In this document: positions 17,754 to 25,151 of the stretch, piece after piece
Numbering within the stretch: position 1 is the stretch's first letter
Layout of the letters: every line of letters begins with the position of its first letter
DNA from: an uncultured Porphyromonadaceae bacterium
Lineage (GTDB): Bacteria > Bacteroidota > Bacteroidia > Bacteroidales > Muribaculaceae
Assembly (NCBI GenBank): GCA_900540205.1
Contig: UQER01000007.1
Span: 1 to 64,000 of the forward strand
Direction: 5' to 3'
Length of the DNA stretch: 64,000 nucleotides
Program-made: the position numbers and the translations under genes
Notes under the pieces: generated by a model
The model's database searches: none
Seen by the model: the letters and a program-made list of their open reading frames with translations, nothing else
Told to the model about the DNA's origin: nothing

Positions 17754-18224
17754 ATGAAAAAGTTTTTCAGTTATTTGCTTATCGCACTGCCGCTCGTGTT
17801 TATAACGACCGCATGCGACGATGACGATGATAAAGTGCCCAACGTAGGGGTGCAGTGCACTATTTCAGGTGGCGTTTTCAACGATGACGTGATTTATGTC
17901 GAGAAGGGAGAACAGCTTAAAATCGATGGTCTCACCCTCGTTAACCACACAGACCGTGACGCCGCGTTCGGAGCCGTGTCCTATTATTGGGACCACTATC
18001 TGATTGGTACCAATCCGTCGGCACCTTACGAGTTGATCATCGATACGGCCGACCTGCCACTCGGCAATCACCTGCTGCAGGCACAGATGCCTATCTATGT
18101 GGTGGATTACCCGATCTGCTGGGGTTATATACAATATGAAGTGTGCATCGTCGAGCCGGAGCAGGCTCCCGACGGCGACACTACCTCAAAAGTAGTGACC
18201 GGCATAATCAAGACCCAGGAATAA
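17754..18224 (+). CDS. Small lipoprotein of unknown function
   Basis: 156 residues. The N-terminus (MKKFFSYLLIALPLVFITTAC) is a lipoprotein signal with the lipid-modified Cys at residue 21, followed by an acidic run DDDDDK that favours surface export in Bacteroidetes. The rest is beta-rich and I do not recognise a domain. It includes paired aromatic segments (VSYYWDHYLIG) and two Cys near the C-terminus. It starts 19 bases after clpB and ends before a strong terminator, so it may be co-transcribed with clpB. Confidence 0.7.
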   Translation: MKKFFSYLLIALPLVFITTACDDDDDKVPNVGVQCTISGGVFNDDVIYVEKGEQLKIDGLTLVNHTDRDAAFGAVSYYWDHYLIGTNPSAPYELIIDTADLPLGNHLLQAQMPIYVVDYPICWGYIQYEVCIVEPEQAPDGDTTSKVVTGIIKTQE

Positions 18225-18247
18225 TCCGGCCCAAGACCTGAAGAAAT

Positions 18248-18292
18248 GGGCGGTGTGTCAAAATTCTAAATTTTGGCACACCGCCCTGTTTT
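18248..18292 (+). terminator. Strong terminator after the clpB-lipoprotein unit
   Basis: GGGCGGTGTG...CACACCGCCC forms a 10-bp GC-rich stem that extends inward through TCAAAAT/ATTTTG pairs with one mismatch, followed by a run of five T. A related palindrome occurs at 58583-58613 after mutB, so this terminator may belong to a dispersed repeat family. Confidence 0.85.
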
Positions 18293-18315
18293 TCGTCTGG
18301 ATGGTAAGGGTGCTG

Positions 18316-20199
18316 TCAGGCTTTTTCCGACAGCTCGAGCCAACGCATCTCTTTCTCGTCGATCAATGCGGTCAGTTCAGTGTAGCGTTGCGATTTTTCG
18401 GCTATGTCGGCTATGGTCTCACCGCTGTTGAACAATGCGTCGAGCGCATCTTTTTCGGCATTCAGTGCCTCCAGTTCAGCCTCGAGTTGTTCAAATTCCT
18501 TCCTTTCCTTGAATGTCAGTCTGGCCGGGCGTTCCCTTGTAGATTGGGGCTTGGTGTCAGCATTGTCAGTGCGTTTGGCAGCTCGTTCAGCCTCCAGGGC
18601 TTTCTTTTCCGCATCCTGTTGTTGCTGCCACTGGCGGTAGTCGGAATAGTTGCCCGGAAAATCTTTTACCGATCCGTCGCCGGGGAGCACGAAAAGATGG
18701 TCCACGATATTGTCGAGGAAATATCGGTCATGGCTAACGACAATCACGCACCCTTCGAAGTCGGCAAGGTACTCCTCAAGTATACCGAGGGTTACAATGT
18801 CAAGGTCGTTGGTGGGCTCGTCGAGTATCAGGAAGTTGGGCGAGCCTAAAAGTACCGACGCGAGATAGAGACGGCTCCGCTCGCCGCCGCTCAGTTTGGC
18901 AATGAGTTTTTGCTGGTCGGCAGGTGTGAAAAGAAACTGCTGGAGAAATTGCGACGGATTCAGCCGCAGTTCACCTCCGTTAAGCACAATGTCGTCGGCC
19001 ACATCTGTTATGGCTTCGATCACTTTCTTGTCAGGGGAAAAGTGCATGCCGTCCTGACGGTAATAGCCGAAGCGGACGGTGGTGCCTATGTCCCATGTGC
19101 CGCTGTCGGTGGCTACCTCTCCAAGCAGCATCTTTATGAATGTGGATTTGCCCACGCCGTTATGGCCGATGATGCCCACCTTTTCGTAGCGGGAAAAGAT
19201 GTAGTTGAAATCGTCTAGAATTATTTTGTCGCCGAACCGTTTGCTTACGTGCGATGCCTCGAAGATTTTAGAGCCGATATAACTCGACTTGACATTCAGG
19301 CTCACATTGCGCTGACGCAGGTCGATGGCGGCGCGCTGCTTCAGGTCGTAGAAGTTGTCGATGCGGAATTTGGCTTTCCCGGCACGTGCCTGCGGCTGGC
19401 GGTTCATCCACTCCTGTTCTCGCCGGAGGGTGTTCTTCACCTTTGCCAGTTCGGCCGTCATGGCCTCGATGCGTTCGCGGCGGCGCCGCAGATAGTTGTC
19501 GTAGTTACCCTCATACGAGAAGATTTGACTCCGGTCAATCTCGATTATCCTTGTGCACACACGGTCAAGGAAATAGCGGTCGTGTGTTACCATCAGCAAT
19601 GCCACACGCGAGCGCTGCAGGAAACTTTCGAGCCATTCAATCGACTCGATGTCCAGATGGTTTGTCGGCTCGTCGAGAAGCACCAGCTGCGGTTCCTCAA
19701 GAATCACTTTTGCCAGGGCCACACGTTTGCGTTGCCCTCCGGAGAGTTGTCCCACGGGTTTGTTGAGGTCGGTGATGCCGAGTTGCGAAAGCATCTGGCG
19801 GAGGCGGTCCTCGTAGTCCCAGGCATTAGCGGCATCCATCGCCTCGGATGCAGCGGCAATTCGGGCGTCGTCGCCCGATGCCAGAGCCTCCTCATATGTG
19901 CGGATGGCTTGTGTAACTGCGGAATCGGCCTGCAGGCAGGCTTCGGTCACGGTGAGGTTTTCGTCGAGTTGCGGGCTTTGCTCCAGAAATCCCATGCGAA
20001 GTCCGGAGGTGAATGTTACCGTTCCGCTGTCCACACTCTCCTGCCCGGCGATGCATCGCAGCAGTGTGGTTTTGCCCATGCCGTTTTTGGCTATCAGACC
20101 AATCTTGTCGCCTTCATTGATGCCGAACGTAACATCGGCGAACAGCAGGCGGTCGCCATAACTCTTTGTGAGATTCTCTATTTGCAGAAAACTTGCCAT
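18316..20199 (-). CDS. ABC-F family ATPase, Uup-like
   Basis: 627 residues. Two ABC modules without membrane segments: first Walker A GLIAKNGMGKTT (about residues 34-45) and signature LSGGQRKRV; second Walker A GIIGHNGVGKST (about 345) and signature LSGGERSR, with DEPTNHLD and DEPTNDLD Walker B motifs. The inter-domain linker (about 235-310) and a charged C-terminal coiled coil (about 535-627) match Uup, a subgroup with DNA-binding C-terminal tails. ABC-F proteins act on ribosomes or in genome maintenance; which role applies is not settled by sequence. A -7 box lies at 20223-20230. Confidence 0.88.
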   Translation of the reverse strand: MASFLQIENLTKSYGDRLLFADVTFGINEGDKIGLIAKNGMGKTTLLRCIAGQESVDSGTVTFTSGLRMGFLEQSPQLDENLTVTEACLQADSAVTQAIRTYEEALASGDDARIAAASEAMDAANAWDYEDRLRQMLSQLGITDLNKPVGQLSGGQRKRVALAKVILEEPQLVLLDEPTNHLDIESIEWLESFLQRSRVALLMVTHDRYFLDRVCTRIIEIDRSQIFSYEGNYDNYLRRRRERIEAMTAELAKVKNTLRREQEWMNRQPQARAGKAKFRIDNFYDLKQRAAIDLRQRNVSLNVKSSYIGSKIFEASHVSKRFGDKIILDDFNYIFSRYEKVGIIGHNGVGKSTFIKMLLGEVATDSGTWDIGTTVRFGYYRQDGMHFSPDKKVIEAITDVADDIVLNGGELRLNPSQFLQQFLFTPADQQKLIAKLSGGERSRLYLASVLLGSPNFLILDEPTNDLDIVTLGILEEYLADFEGCVIVVSHDRYFLDNIVDHLFVLPGDGSVKDFPGNYSDYRQWQQQQDAEKKALEAERAAKRTDNADTKPQSTRERPARLTFKERKEFEQLEAELEALNAEKDALDALFNSGETIADIAEKSQRYTELTALIDEKEMRWLELSEKA

Positions 20200-20222
20200 G
20201 TGTTGAAGTCTGTTTTATGCTT

Positions 20223-20230
20223 CAAAGTTA
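20223..20230 (-). promoter_or_regulatory. -7 box of the ABC-F gene
   Basis: TAACTTTG on the minus strand, about 24 bases before the start codon at 20199. No TTG at the expected -33 spacing. Confidence 0.4.
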
Positions 20231-20316
20231 GCAAAATATTTGCAAACGCGAGGGGAGATGCGCCGCCTTGCCGCCGGCGCCCTGTTACATACTATATATC
20301 AACGCTCAGAACGAGA

Positions 20317-21321
20317 TTATAATGGATTGAAGCCCTTCGGGACTGTTGCGTCGCAGATTTTCCACTCTCCATCAGATTCCGTCATGGAGAATGTGGTGGA
20401 ACCCAAATGTCCCATGTCTTCCCAATTAACAAGAACTTTGTTGTCCTTGCGTAGTAGGATGGACAGCACTATTGAAGGAGTATCATCGCCATCCTGCATG
20501 CCCGACCTTAAAAGCCACGTTGCGTAACCGTCCGGGTCGTAGTCATTGGCTTTTTTCAGGCGCTGAATAAAATCGGCGGTGCAAATGTCCGCAATTTTGA
20601 AATCAGGGTCTTTGGCAGTTGCAAACACCAGGTTTTCATATAATTGCCGGATTCTTGCCTCAATAGTGGGAAACTGTTTGATGAAGGCACTTTCTTCGCC
20701 TCTTATAAATATAGCGCCCGGCTCTTTGAATGTTATCGGAAGGAAAAGGTGGAAGTTTTTCTTTTGGGGAGTATAATATTTAACGCGGAATTTAGGCATG
20801 GCATTCACAAGCCTTAGCGCCTCCTGATTGACAGCTTCGTTTTTGCTCGGGCGCCGAATAATCGTAGCGTCGCTGATTGAGCCGTCGGGATGAACAGTAA
20901 AACTAACAAATACTCTTTCGCTACCCTTGAATCCTTCGGGAATACGGATATTTTCATCAATCCATTCTTTGAGTTTTGCGTTGCCTCCGGGAAACTCGCA
21001 GCGAGGGTCAAGATTTATAAAATATTTGCGGTTTTCGGCTTTTATATGCGCAAGGTATCCGGGCGACACCGTAAAGAAGACAGCACGATTGCCATACTCG
21101 TCGTTTTTAATTTCAGCCGATTGAATGGAGTCCGGATGTACTTCATTTTCATATGCGAGCGGAATCCATTCATTATTGAAATAGAAGAATTCGGATTTAG
21201 TATCCTGTAGATTAAGAGGAAATTGAATTTCGCGGGCAATTGTGTCGTTCTCGCAGTTATTCTGCGCGAACGCAATGCATGCCTGACCGATAATCAAGGA
21301 AATTAAAAGCAACTTCTTCAT
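20317..21321 (-). CDS. TonB C-terminal domain protein
   Basis: 334 residues with a Sec signal peptide (MKKLLLISLIIGQACIAFAQ). Residues about 110-200 form a TonB C-terminal-like domain: CEFPGGNAKLKEWIDENIRIP, VFVSFTVHPDGSISDATIIRRPSKNEAVNQEALRLV, then PITF. Unlike true TonB it has no N-terminal transmembrane anchor with proline-rich linker. It is probably a periplasmic or envelope protein rather than an energy transducer. The C-terminal 120 residues resemble a small alpha-beta domain that I cannot assign. The gene is somewhat AT-richer than its neighbours. A -7 box is at 21380-21387. Confidence 0.7.
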   Translation of the reverse strand: MKKLLLISLIIGQACIAFAQNNCENDTIAREIQFPLNLQDTKSEFFYFNNEWIPLAYENEVHPDSIQSAEIKNDEYGNRAVFFTVSPGYLAHIKAENRKYFINLDPRCEFPGGNAKLKEWIDENIRIPEGFKGSERVFVSFTVHPDGSISDATIIRRPSKNEAVNQEALRLVNAMPKFRVKYYTPQKKNFHLFLPITFKEPGAIFIRGEESAFIKQFPTIEARIRQLYENLVFATAKDPDFKIADICTADFIQRLKKANDYDPDGYATWLLRSGMQDGDDTPSIVLSILLRKDNKVLVNWEDMGHLGSTTFSMTESDGEWKICDATVPKGFNPL

Positions 21322-21379
21322 ATGGTATAAGGTTTTTATTTACCAAAATGTCGTGGATTAGTCGTAACCTTTTCGAACG

Positions 21380-21387
21380 CAAAGTTA
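21380..21387 (-). promoter_or_regulatory. -7 box of the TonB-domain gene
   Basis: TAACTTTG on the minus strand, about 58 bases before the start codon. Confidence 0.45.
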
Positions 21388-21430
21388 CAAGGGTAAATGT
21401 GTTTTTGCCTTAACAAATGTATAGACCACC

Positions 21431-22003
21431 TTATTTTTTGATGCTCGTGTCCGTAATTTTCGCCAGTTCTCGTCTGATGCGGCTGAGATGGTTGGGAGTA
21501 ATCAGCAGGAAGGAGGATAGATCTTTCAATGTAACAGTCTCGACAATTTTGGGATATTGTTCACACAATTCCACATAACGCTGACGTGGCGACTTGCGGT
21601 AGAGATTGAGCAGCCGCATGAATACCATGTTGAACAGTGCTTTATATTCATCGAGCAGAGAAGGGGAAAGAGATTCCTTGAACGTCTTTAGCGGCACTCG
21701 TAGTATTTCGCAATCACATCCTGCGATGATTGAGAATTGAGAGTTTTCTCCGCGTAAAGACGAATGGAAATCTGTAATGAATTGACCCGGAAAGGCGAAA
21801 TTAACCACTGCCTCATCACCCGACTCGTTAAGAGTCGCTACTTTGAAATAGCCCGACACCACAAGGGCGGCATAACGTGCGATTGTTCCTTGCTGGACAA
21901 AACGCTCTCCTTTCTTATAATGACATGGTGTTCCATTCTCGCGGCAAAAAGCCGTAGCTGCCGTGAGATCTAACAAATCAATATATGAGTTGAACTGTGC
22001 CAT
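21431..22003 (-). CDS. Crp/Fnr-family transcriptional regulator
   Basis: 190 residues. Residues about 25-115 form a cyclic-nucleotide-binding-type beta roll (YKKGERFVQQGTIARYAALVVSGYFKV, AFPGQFITDF), followed by the dimer helix and a short winged-helix ending (TLKDLSSFLLITPNHLSRIRRELA). No Fnr-type cysteine cluster is seen, so an iron-sulfur oxygen sensor is unlikely; the ligand is unknown. It reads away from the DUF3800 gene, sharing a 165-base divergent promoter region. Its own -7 box lies only 10 bases before the start codon. Confidence 0.85.
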   Translation of the reverse strand: MAQFNSYIDLLDLTAATAFCRENGTPCHYKKGERFVQQGTIARYAALVVSGYFKVATLNESGDEAVVNFAFPGQFITDFHSSLRGENSQFSIIAGCDCEILRVPLKTFKESLSPSLLDEYKALFNMVFMRLLNLYRKSPRQRYVELCEQYPKIVETVTLKDLSSFLLITPNHLSRIRRELAKITDTSIKK

Positions 22004-22012
22004 AATGAATTA

Positions 22013-22020
22013 CAAAGTTA
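22013..22020 (-). promoter_or_regulatory. -7 box of the Crp/Fnr gene
   Basis: TAACTTTG on the minus strand. Transcription starting 5-7 bases after it would leave a leader of only about 4 bases before the ATG at 22003. Confidence 0.45.
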
Positions 22021-22138
22021 GCAAAAATTCTGCTTAATATGTATGCATCCCGCCGCTCGAACCCAATCGGGCTTCTGCAAAGCGGTTCGCAAATGCATAA
22101 TTATGAAAAATATTCGAATAGTTGCTCTCTGTCCGTAA

Positions 22139-22146
22139 TAATTTTG
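22139..22146 (+). promoter_or_regulatory. -7 box of the DUF3800 gene
   Basis: TAATTTTG, predicted start near 22153, supporting translation from the ATG at 22168 rather than the upstream in-frame ATG at 22039. Confidence 0.45.
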
Positions 22147-22167
22147 TATTTTCGCAAAACCATAGTA

Positions 22168-22932
22168 ATGGAAATGACCGAGCAACCCAAATATTATCTT
22201 TTCATCGATGAGTGTGGTGATCATAACCTCGCAAAGTTTGACCCTGGCTTTCCTGTGTTTACTTTGTGTGGAATACTTGTGTCTAAACAAAATCTAAATG
22301 CACTGAATAAGGCATTTGAGGAACTAAAGAAGAAGATATTCGGTAACAAGGATGTCATTATTCATTCTGTTGACATTCGCAAATGGCGTGGCCCTTTCTC
22401 AATCCTTGCGGATAAATCCTTAAAAGAAGAATTTTTTGAGGGGATTGAGAAAATTCTTAGTCGACACAAGGCTTACGTAATCGTAAGTTGCACCATATTG
22501 AAAAAGCAACTCAGCAAGTTCTGTGTCAGAGGTGAGAAAGATGATGTATACGGCCTTTCGTTGTCGTATTTAATAGAAAGAAGCATATTCTGCGCCGACA
22601 ATGAGATGCATGATGTACTGCCATCCATTTCGATTGTGGTGGAGCGACGAGGGAAGAACGAAGACAATAAGCTGCTTAATTATTATAATGGGTTGCGCAA
22701 TCGTGGCACCAAATGGGTTACGGCTGACCGCCTCAGGGCAAGAATAAGTGATTTCGGTTTCAAAAATAAGAAAGACAATATCATAGGATTACAGATTGCA
22801 GATCTCATAGCGTATCCTGTAACAATCCATTTACTCTATCCCGAAAGAGCCAATCCGTCATATGAGGCGGTAAAACATAACATCTTTCAAGATAATGGTG
22901 TGTTGTTGGGTCAAAAAGTAATACCGCACTGA
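22168..22932 (+). CDS. DUF3800 domain protein
   Basis: 254 residues. The family signature is present: FIDECGDHNL near residue 10 (the D-E-x-G motif), then a mid-protein acidic stretch, and IIGLQIADLIAYPV near the C-terminus. DUF3800 proteins have a predicted RNase-H-like fold with conserved acidic residues. They are often found alone in accessory and mobile regions, sometimes near defence genes; the substrate is not established. The gene is AT-rich beside GC-richer housekeeping genes, consistent with transfer. The upstream ATG at 22039 would place the promoter inside the gene, so 22168 is chosen. A hairpin immediately follows the stop. Confidence 0.8.
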   Translation: MEMTEQPKYYLFIDECGDHNLAKFDPGFPVFTLCGILVSKQNLNALNKAFEELKKKIFGNKDVIIHSVDIRKWRGPFSILADKSLKEEFFEGIEKILSRHKAYVIVSCTILKKQLSKFCVRGEKDDVYGLSLSYLIERSIFCADNEMHDVLPSISIVVERRGKNEDNKLLNYYNGLRNRGTKWVTADRLRARISDFGFKNKKDNIIGLQIADLIAYPVTIHLLYPERANPSYEAVKHNIFQDNGVLLGQKVIPH

Positions 22933-22935
22933 AAT

Positions 22936-23042
22936 AAAAAAGAGCGGCCTTATAGCTGCTCTTTCCGACCGGGCGAAACCGATCCATAAAATCGTTGCTT
23001 GCGCAAGCGAAGTAGTTTCTTTTAGGAGAAACTATCCTTTAT
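22936..23042 (-). ncRNA. Candidate small RNA with own promoter and terminator
   Basis: No protein-coding gene is seen between 22933 and 23287 before nadC. On the minus strand there is TTG (complement of 23076-23078), a 20-base spacer and TATCTTTG (complement of 23048-23055), so RNA should start near 23042. Downstream come three possible stems: TAGTTTC/GAAACTA (23013-23034), the palindrome GCTTGCGCAAGC (22997-23008), and a terminator hairpin AAAGAGCAGC/GCCGCTCTTT with one mismatch, followed by six U (22936-22964). The transcript would be about 107 bases. Its 3' end abuts the stop of the DUF3800 gene. Function is unknown. Confidence 0.55.
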
Positions 23043-23047
23043 ATCTG

Positions 23048-23078
23048 CAAAGATAGTAAAATATCTTGTACTCTGCAA
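23048..23078 (-). promoter_or_regulatory. Promoter of the candidate small RNA
   Basis: TTG and TATCTTTG on the minus strand with 20 bases between them, the same arrangement seen before panC, the DUF5106-type gene and the SatD cassette. Confidence 0.55.
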
Positions 23079-23175
23079 TATTCAAACACATAATATGATA
23101 AAAATGTTCTTGGTAGCTTCCAACGTTTTTGCGCATCGAATGTGGTCAATGTAGACCATACACGTGCAAGGCGGG

Positions 23176-23207
23176 GTTGCAGGATTGGTGAATGTTGGCT
23201 AACTTTG
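23176..23207 (+). promoter_or_regulatory. Promoter of nadC
   Basis: TTG at 23176-23178, 21 bases, TAACTTTG at 23200-23207. Transcription would begin near 23213, leaving about 75 bases of leader. Confidence 0.6.
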
Positions 23208-23287
23208 CATGGATGAACCCGGATAGCGGCATATGGCCGCCGCAGGGGATTGGAATTGCATTACCCAAATACTCAAAAATAGAACCG

Positions 23288-24187
23288 ATGAAAACGCGTG
23301 ATCAGCTTATAGATGATCTGCTCACACTTGCTTTTGCAGAAGATGTGGGCGATGGCGATGCCACCACATTATCAACTATCCCTGCGGATGAAATGGGCCG
23401 CCAGCAGCTCATTGTGAAAGAGGAGGGAATCCTGGCCGGAGTAGAAGTGGCCCGCAAGGTGTTTGAAAAATTCGACCCCGAGTTGAAAATGACTGTCAGC
23501 ATTACCGACGGCGCGCATGTAAAGCCCGGTGATGTGGCTTTTGTGGTTGAGGGCCGTGTGCGCTCGTTGTTGCAGACCGAGCGTATAATGCTCAACATTA
23601 TGCAGCGTATGAGTGGTGTGGCAACCATGACGCACAAATATCAGAGCCGCCTCGACGGACTGAAAACACGCGTGCTCGATACCCGCAAGACAACTCCCGG
23701 AATGCGTCTGCTCGAAAAGGAGGCCGTAAAAATCGGAGGCGGAAGCAATCACCGCATCGGTCTGTTCGATATGATTCTCATAAAAGACAATCATGTGGAT
23801 TTTGCCGGAGGTATCCCGCAGGCAGTACAGGCTGCCAAAGACTGGTGTGCCGCCAATGGCAAGAATCTTCAGATAGAACTTGAGGTGCGTAACACCGATG
23901 AAATCAACCAGGCTCTGCTGGCCGGTGTAGACCGCATAATGCTCGACAACTTCACCCCCGAACGCACGTTGGAAGCTGTGCGCCAAATCCGTGCCTACAA
24001 GGCTCCGGAAGCTCAGCTCGCTTCCGATCCGCACTGCCACAACGGCGAGGACGTTGAGATAGAATCGTCGGGCGGCATCACCATCGATACCCTCAGGGCT
24101 TATGGCGAATGCGGCGTCGATTTCATCTCGGTCGGCGCACTGACCCACTCGGTCAAAGGTCTCGATATGAGTTTCAAGGCCTGCTGA
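23288..24187 (+). CDS. nadC: Nicotinate-nucleotide (quinolinate) pyrophosphorylase
   Basis: 299 residues from the ATG at 23288; an upstream in-frame ATG at 23192 lies inside the promoter. NadC converts quinolinate and PRPP to nicotinate mononucleotide in NAD synthesis. Seen: EDVGDGDATT near the start, LQTERIMLNIMQRMSGVAT (about residues 95-115), VLDTRKTTPGMRLLEKEAVKIGGGSNHRIGLFDMILIKDNH, and the C-terminal IESSGGITIDTLRAYGECGVDFISVGALTHS. The genes for NadA and NadB are not in the window. Confidence 0.96.
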   Translation: MKTRDQLIDDLLTLAFAEDVGDGDATTLSTIPADEMGRQQLIVKEEGILAGVEVARKVFEKFDPELKMTVSITDGAHVKPGDVAFVVEGRVRSLLQTERIMLNIMQRMSGVATMTHKYQSRLDGLKTRVLDTRKTTPGMRLLEKEAVKIGGGSNHRIGLFDMILIKDNHVDFAGGIPQAVQAAKDWCAANGKNLQIELEVRNTDEINQALLAGVDRIMLDNFTPERTLEAVRQIRAYKAPEAQLASDPHCHNGEDVEIESSGGITIDTLRAYGECGVDFISVGALTHSVKGLDMSFKAC

Positions 24188-24217
24188 CGTTATAGTCTCC
24201 CTCGGTAACAAACGTTT

Positions 24218-24256
24218 AACCGCGTCCGTCATACATGATAGTATGTGGACGCGGTT
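24218..24256. terminator. Terminator between nadC and the HAD gene
   Basis: Arms AACCGCGTCC and GGACGCGGTT form a 10-bp stem with an inner CATAC/GTATG helix. It sits between convergent genes and is followed by a T-rich stretch on the plus strand. Confidence 0.7.
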
Positions 24257-24293
24257 TGTTAATTATCGGCGCGTTTATTATAGACGTGTAAAC

Positions 24294-24926
24294 TCAGTCA
24301 ATCAGTTCGGGGATGCGGGACTGGAGGGAGGCGAGGGAGGGGGCTTCCACATCGCTGCGGAGACGCACTTCGGAGGCAGGATTGGTGGTTGAGATGCCTA
24401 TTACCTTGCAGCCGGCGCGGCGGCCGGATTCCAGGCCCTGATAGGAATCCTCGAATACAAGGCATTCCGAGGGCTTTACCCCGGCTTTCGAGGCTCCCAC
24501 CAGATATGGCTCGGGATGGGGCTTTGAGTGCGTCACATCGCAGGCGGTGACGATGGCATCGAAGTGGGTGGGAAAATCGGGATGCTGCCGGAACAGGAAT
24601 CCCATTTTCTTACTGTCGCTGCTCGTCACAATCACGGTTTTGAGGCCGGCGGCGCGCAATGCATCCACGAATTCCAGTGCGCCGGGAAACACGGGGTAGA
24701 CAATTTCGTTCTCGAAATCGTGCAGTAGCCGGTCAACATCGGCACGCACCTTCGGATCGGGGAAATGTGTGGTGAGAATGTCGTTGAGAGTGGTGCCTTT
24801 TATGTCGTAGGCAAAGGTTGGAGAGGGCAGGTGATGCCGTTCGCCCACACGTTTCCAGAATTGGGTATATAATGTTTCGGAGTCGATGAGGACTCCGTCG
24901 AGGTCAAACAGTGCTGCTTTATACAT
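24294..24926 (-). CDS. HAD-superfamily phosphatase, phosphoglucomutase-like
   Basis: 210 residues. Haloacid-dehalogenase motifs: I, FDLDGVLIDSE at the N-terminus with the nucleophile Asp; II, VIVTSSDSKK; III, the conserved Lys in SKPHPEPYLVGASKAG; IV, LVFEDSYQGLESGRRAGCKVIGI. The cap between motifs I and II is the helical type found in beta-phosphoglucomutase and small-molecule phosphatases. Substrate cannot be told. It is transcribed toward nadC. A -7 box (TAACTTTG, complement of 24954-24961) lies about 30 bases upstream of the start. Confidence 0.88.
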   Translation of the reverse strand: MYKAALFDLDGVLIDSETLYTQFWKRVGERHHLPSPTFAYDIKGTTLNDILTTHFPDPKVRADVDRLLHDFENEIVYPVFPGALEFVDALRAAGLKTVIVTSSDSKKMGFLFRQHPDFPTHFDAIVTACDVTHSKPHPEPYLVGASKAGVKPSECLVFEDSYQGLESGRRAGCKVIGISTTNPASEVRLRSDVEAPSLASLQSRIPELID

Positions 24927-24953
24927 TTTCGTGCTGTGGTTTCAAATCGGGCG

Positions 24954-24961
24954 CAAAGTTA
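24954..24961 (-). promoter_or_regulatory. -7 box of the HAD gene
   Basis: TAACTTTG on the minus strand, about 28 bases before the start codon. Confidence 0.45.
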
Positions 24962-25014
24962 CAACTTTTAACACTATAAAACCGCCAAATAGAGTTAAAT
25001 TTGCATTTTAATAA

Positions 25015-25138
25015 TGTACGTATAACGGGATCTTACATGTAGCGACGCTCGGTCGGAGTGTCCGCATTCGTGTCTTAGAACAATTGCAGTCTGTGTCGGA
25101 CGCTCCGGCCGTGCATCCCTACAAGTTCTATACGTACA
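25015..25138. mobile_element. MITE-like inverted-repeat element, 124 bp
   Basis: Perfect 10-base terminal inverted repeats (TGTACGTATA at 25015-25024, complement at 25129-25138) enclose a second pair of arms. The inner arms start TGTAG and run about 27 bases (left from 25038, right ending 25123) with about five mismatches. The rest is a short non-coding core, and no transposase is present. The whole could fold as one long hairpin. It ends 14 bases before the MATE gene start. No convincing target duplication is visible. Small nested inverted repeats of this kind are typical of non-autonomous elements. Confidence 0.6.
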
Positions 25139-25151
25139 GGTATTTAATCAT

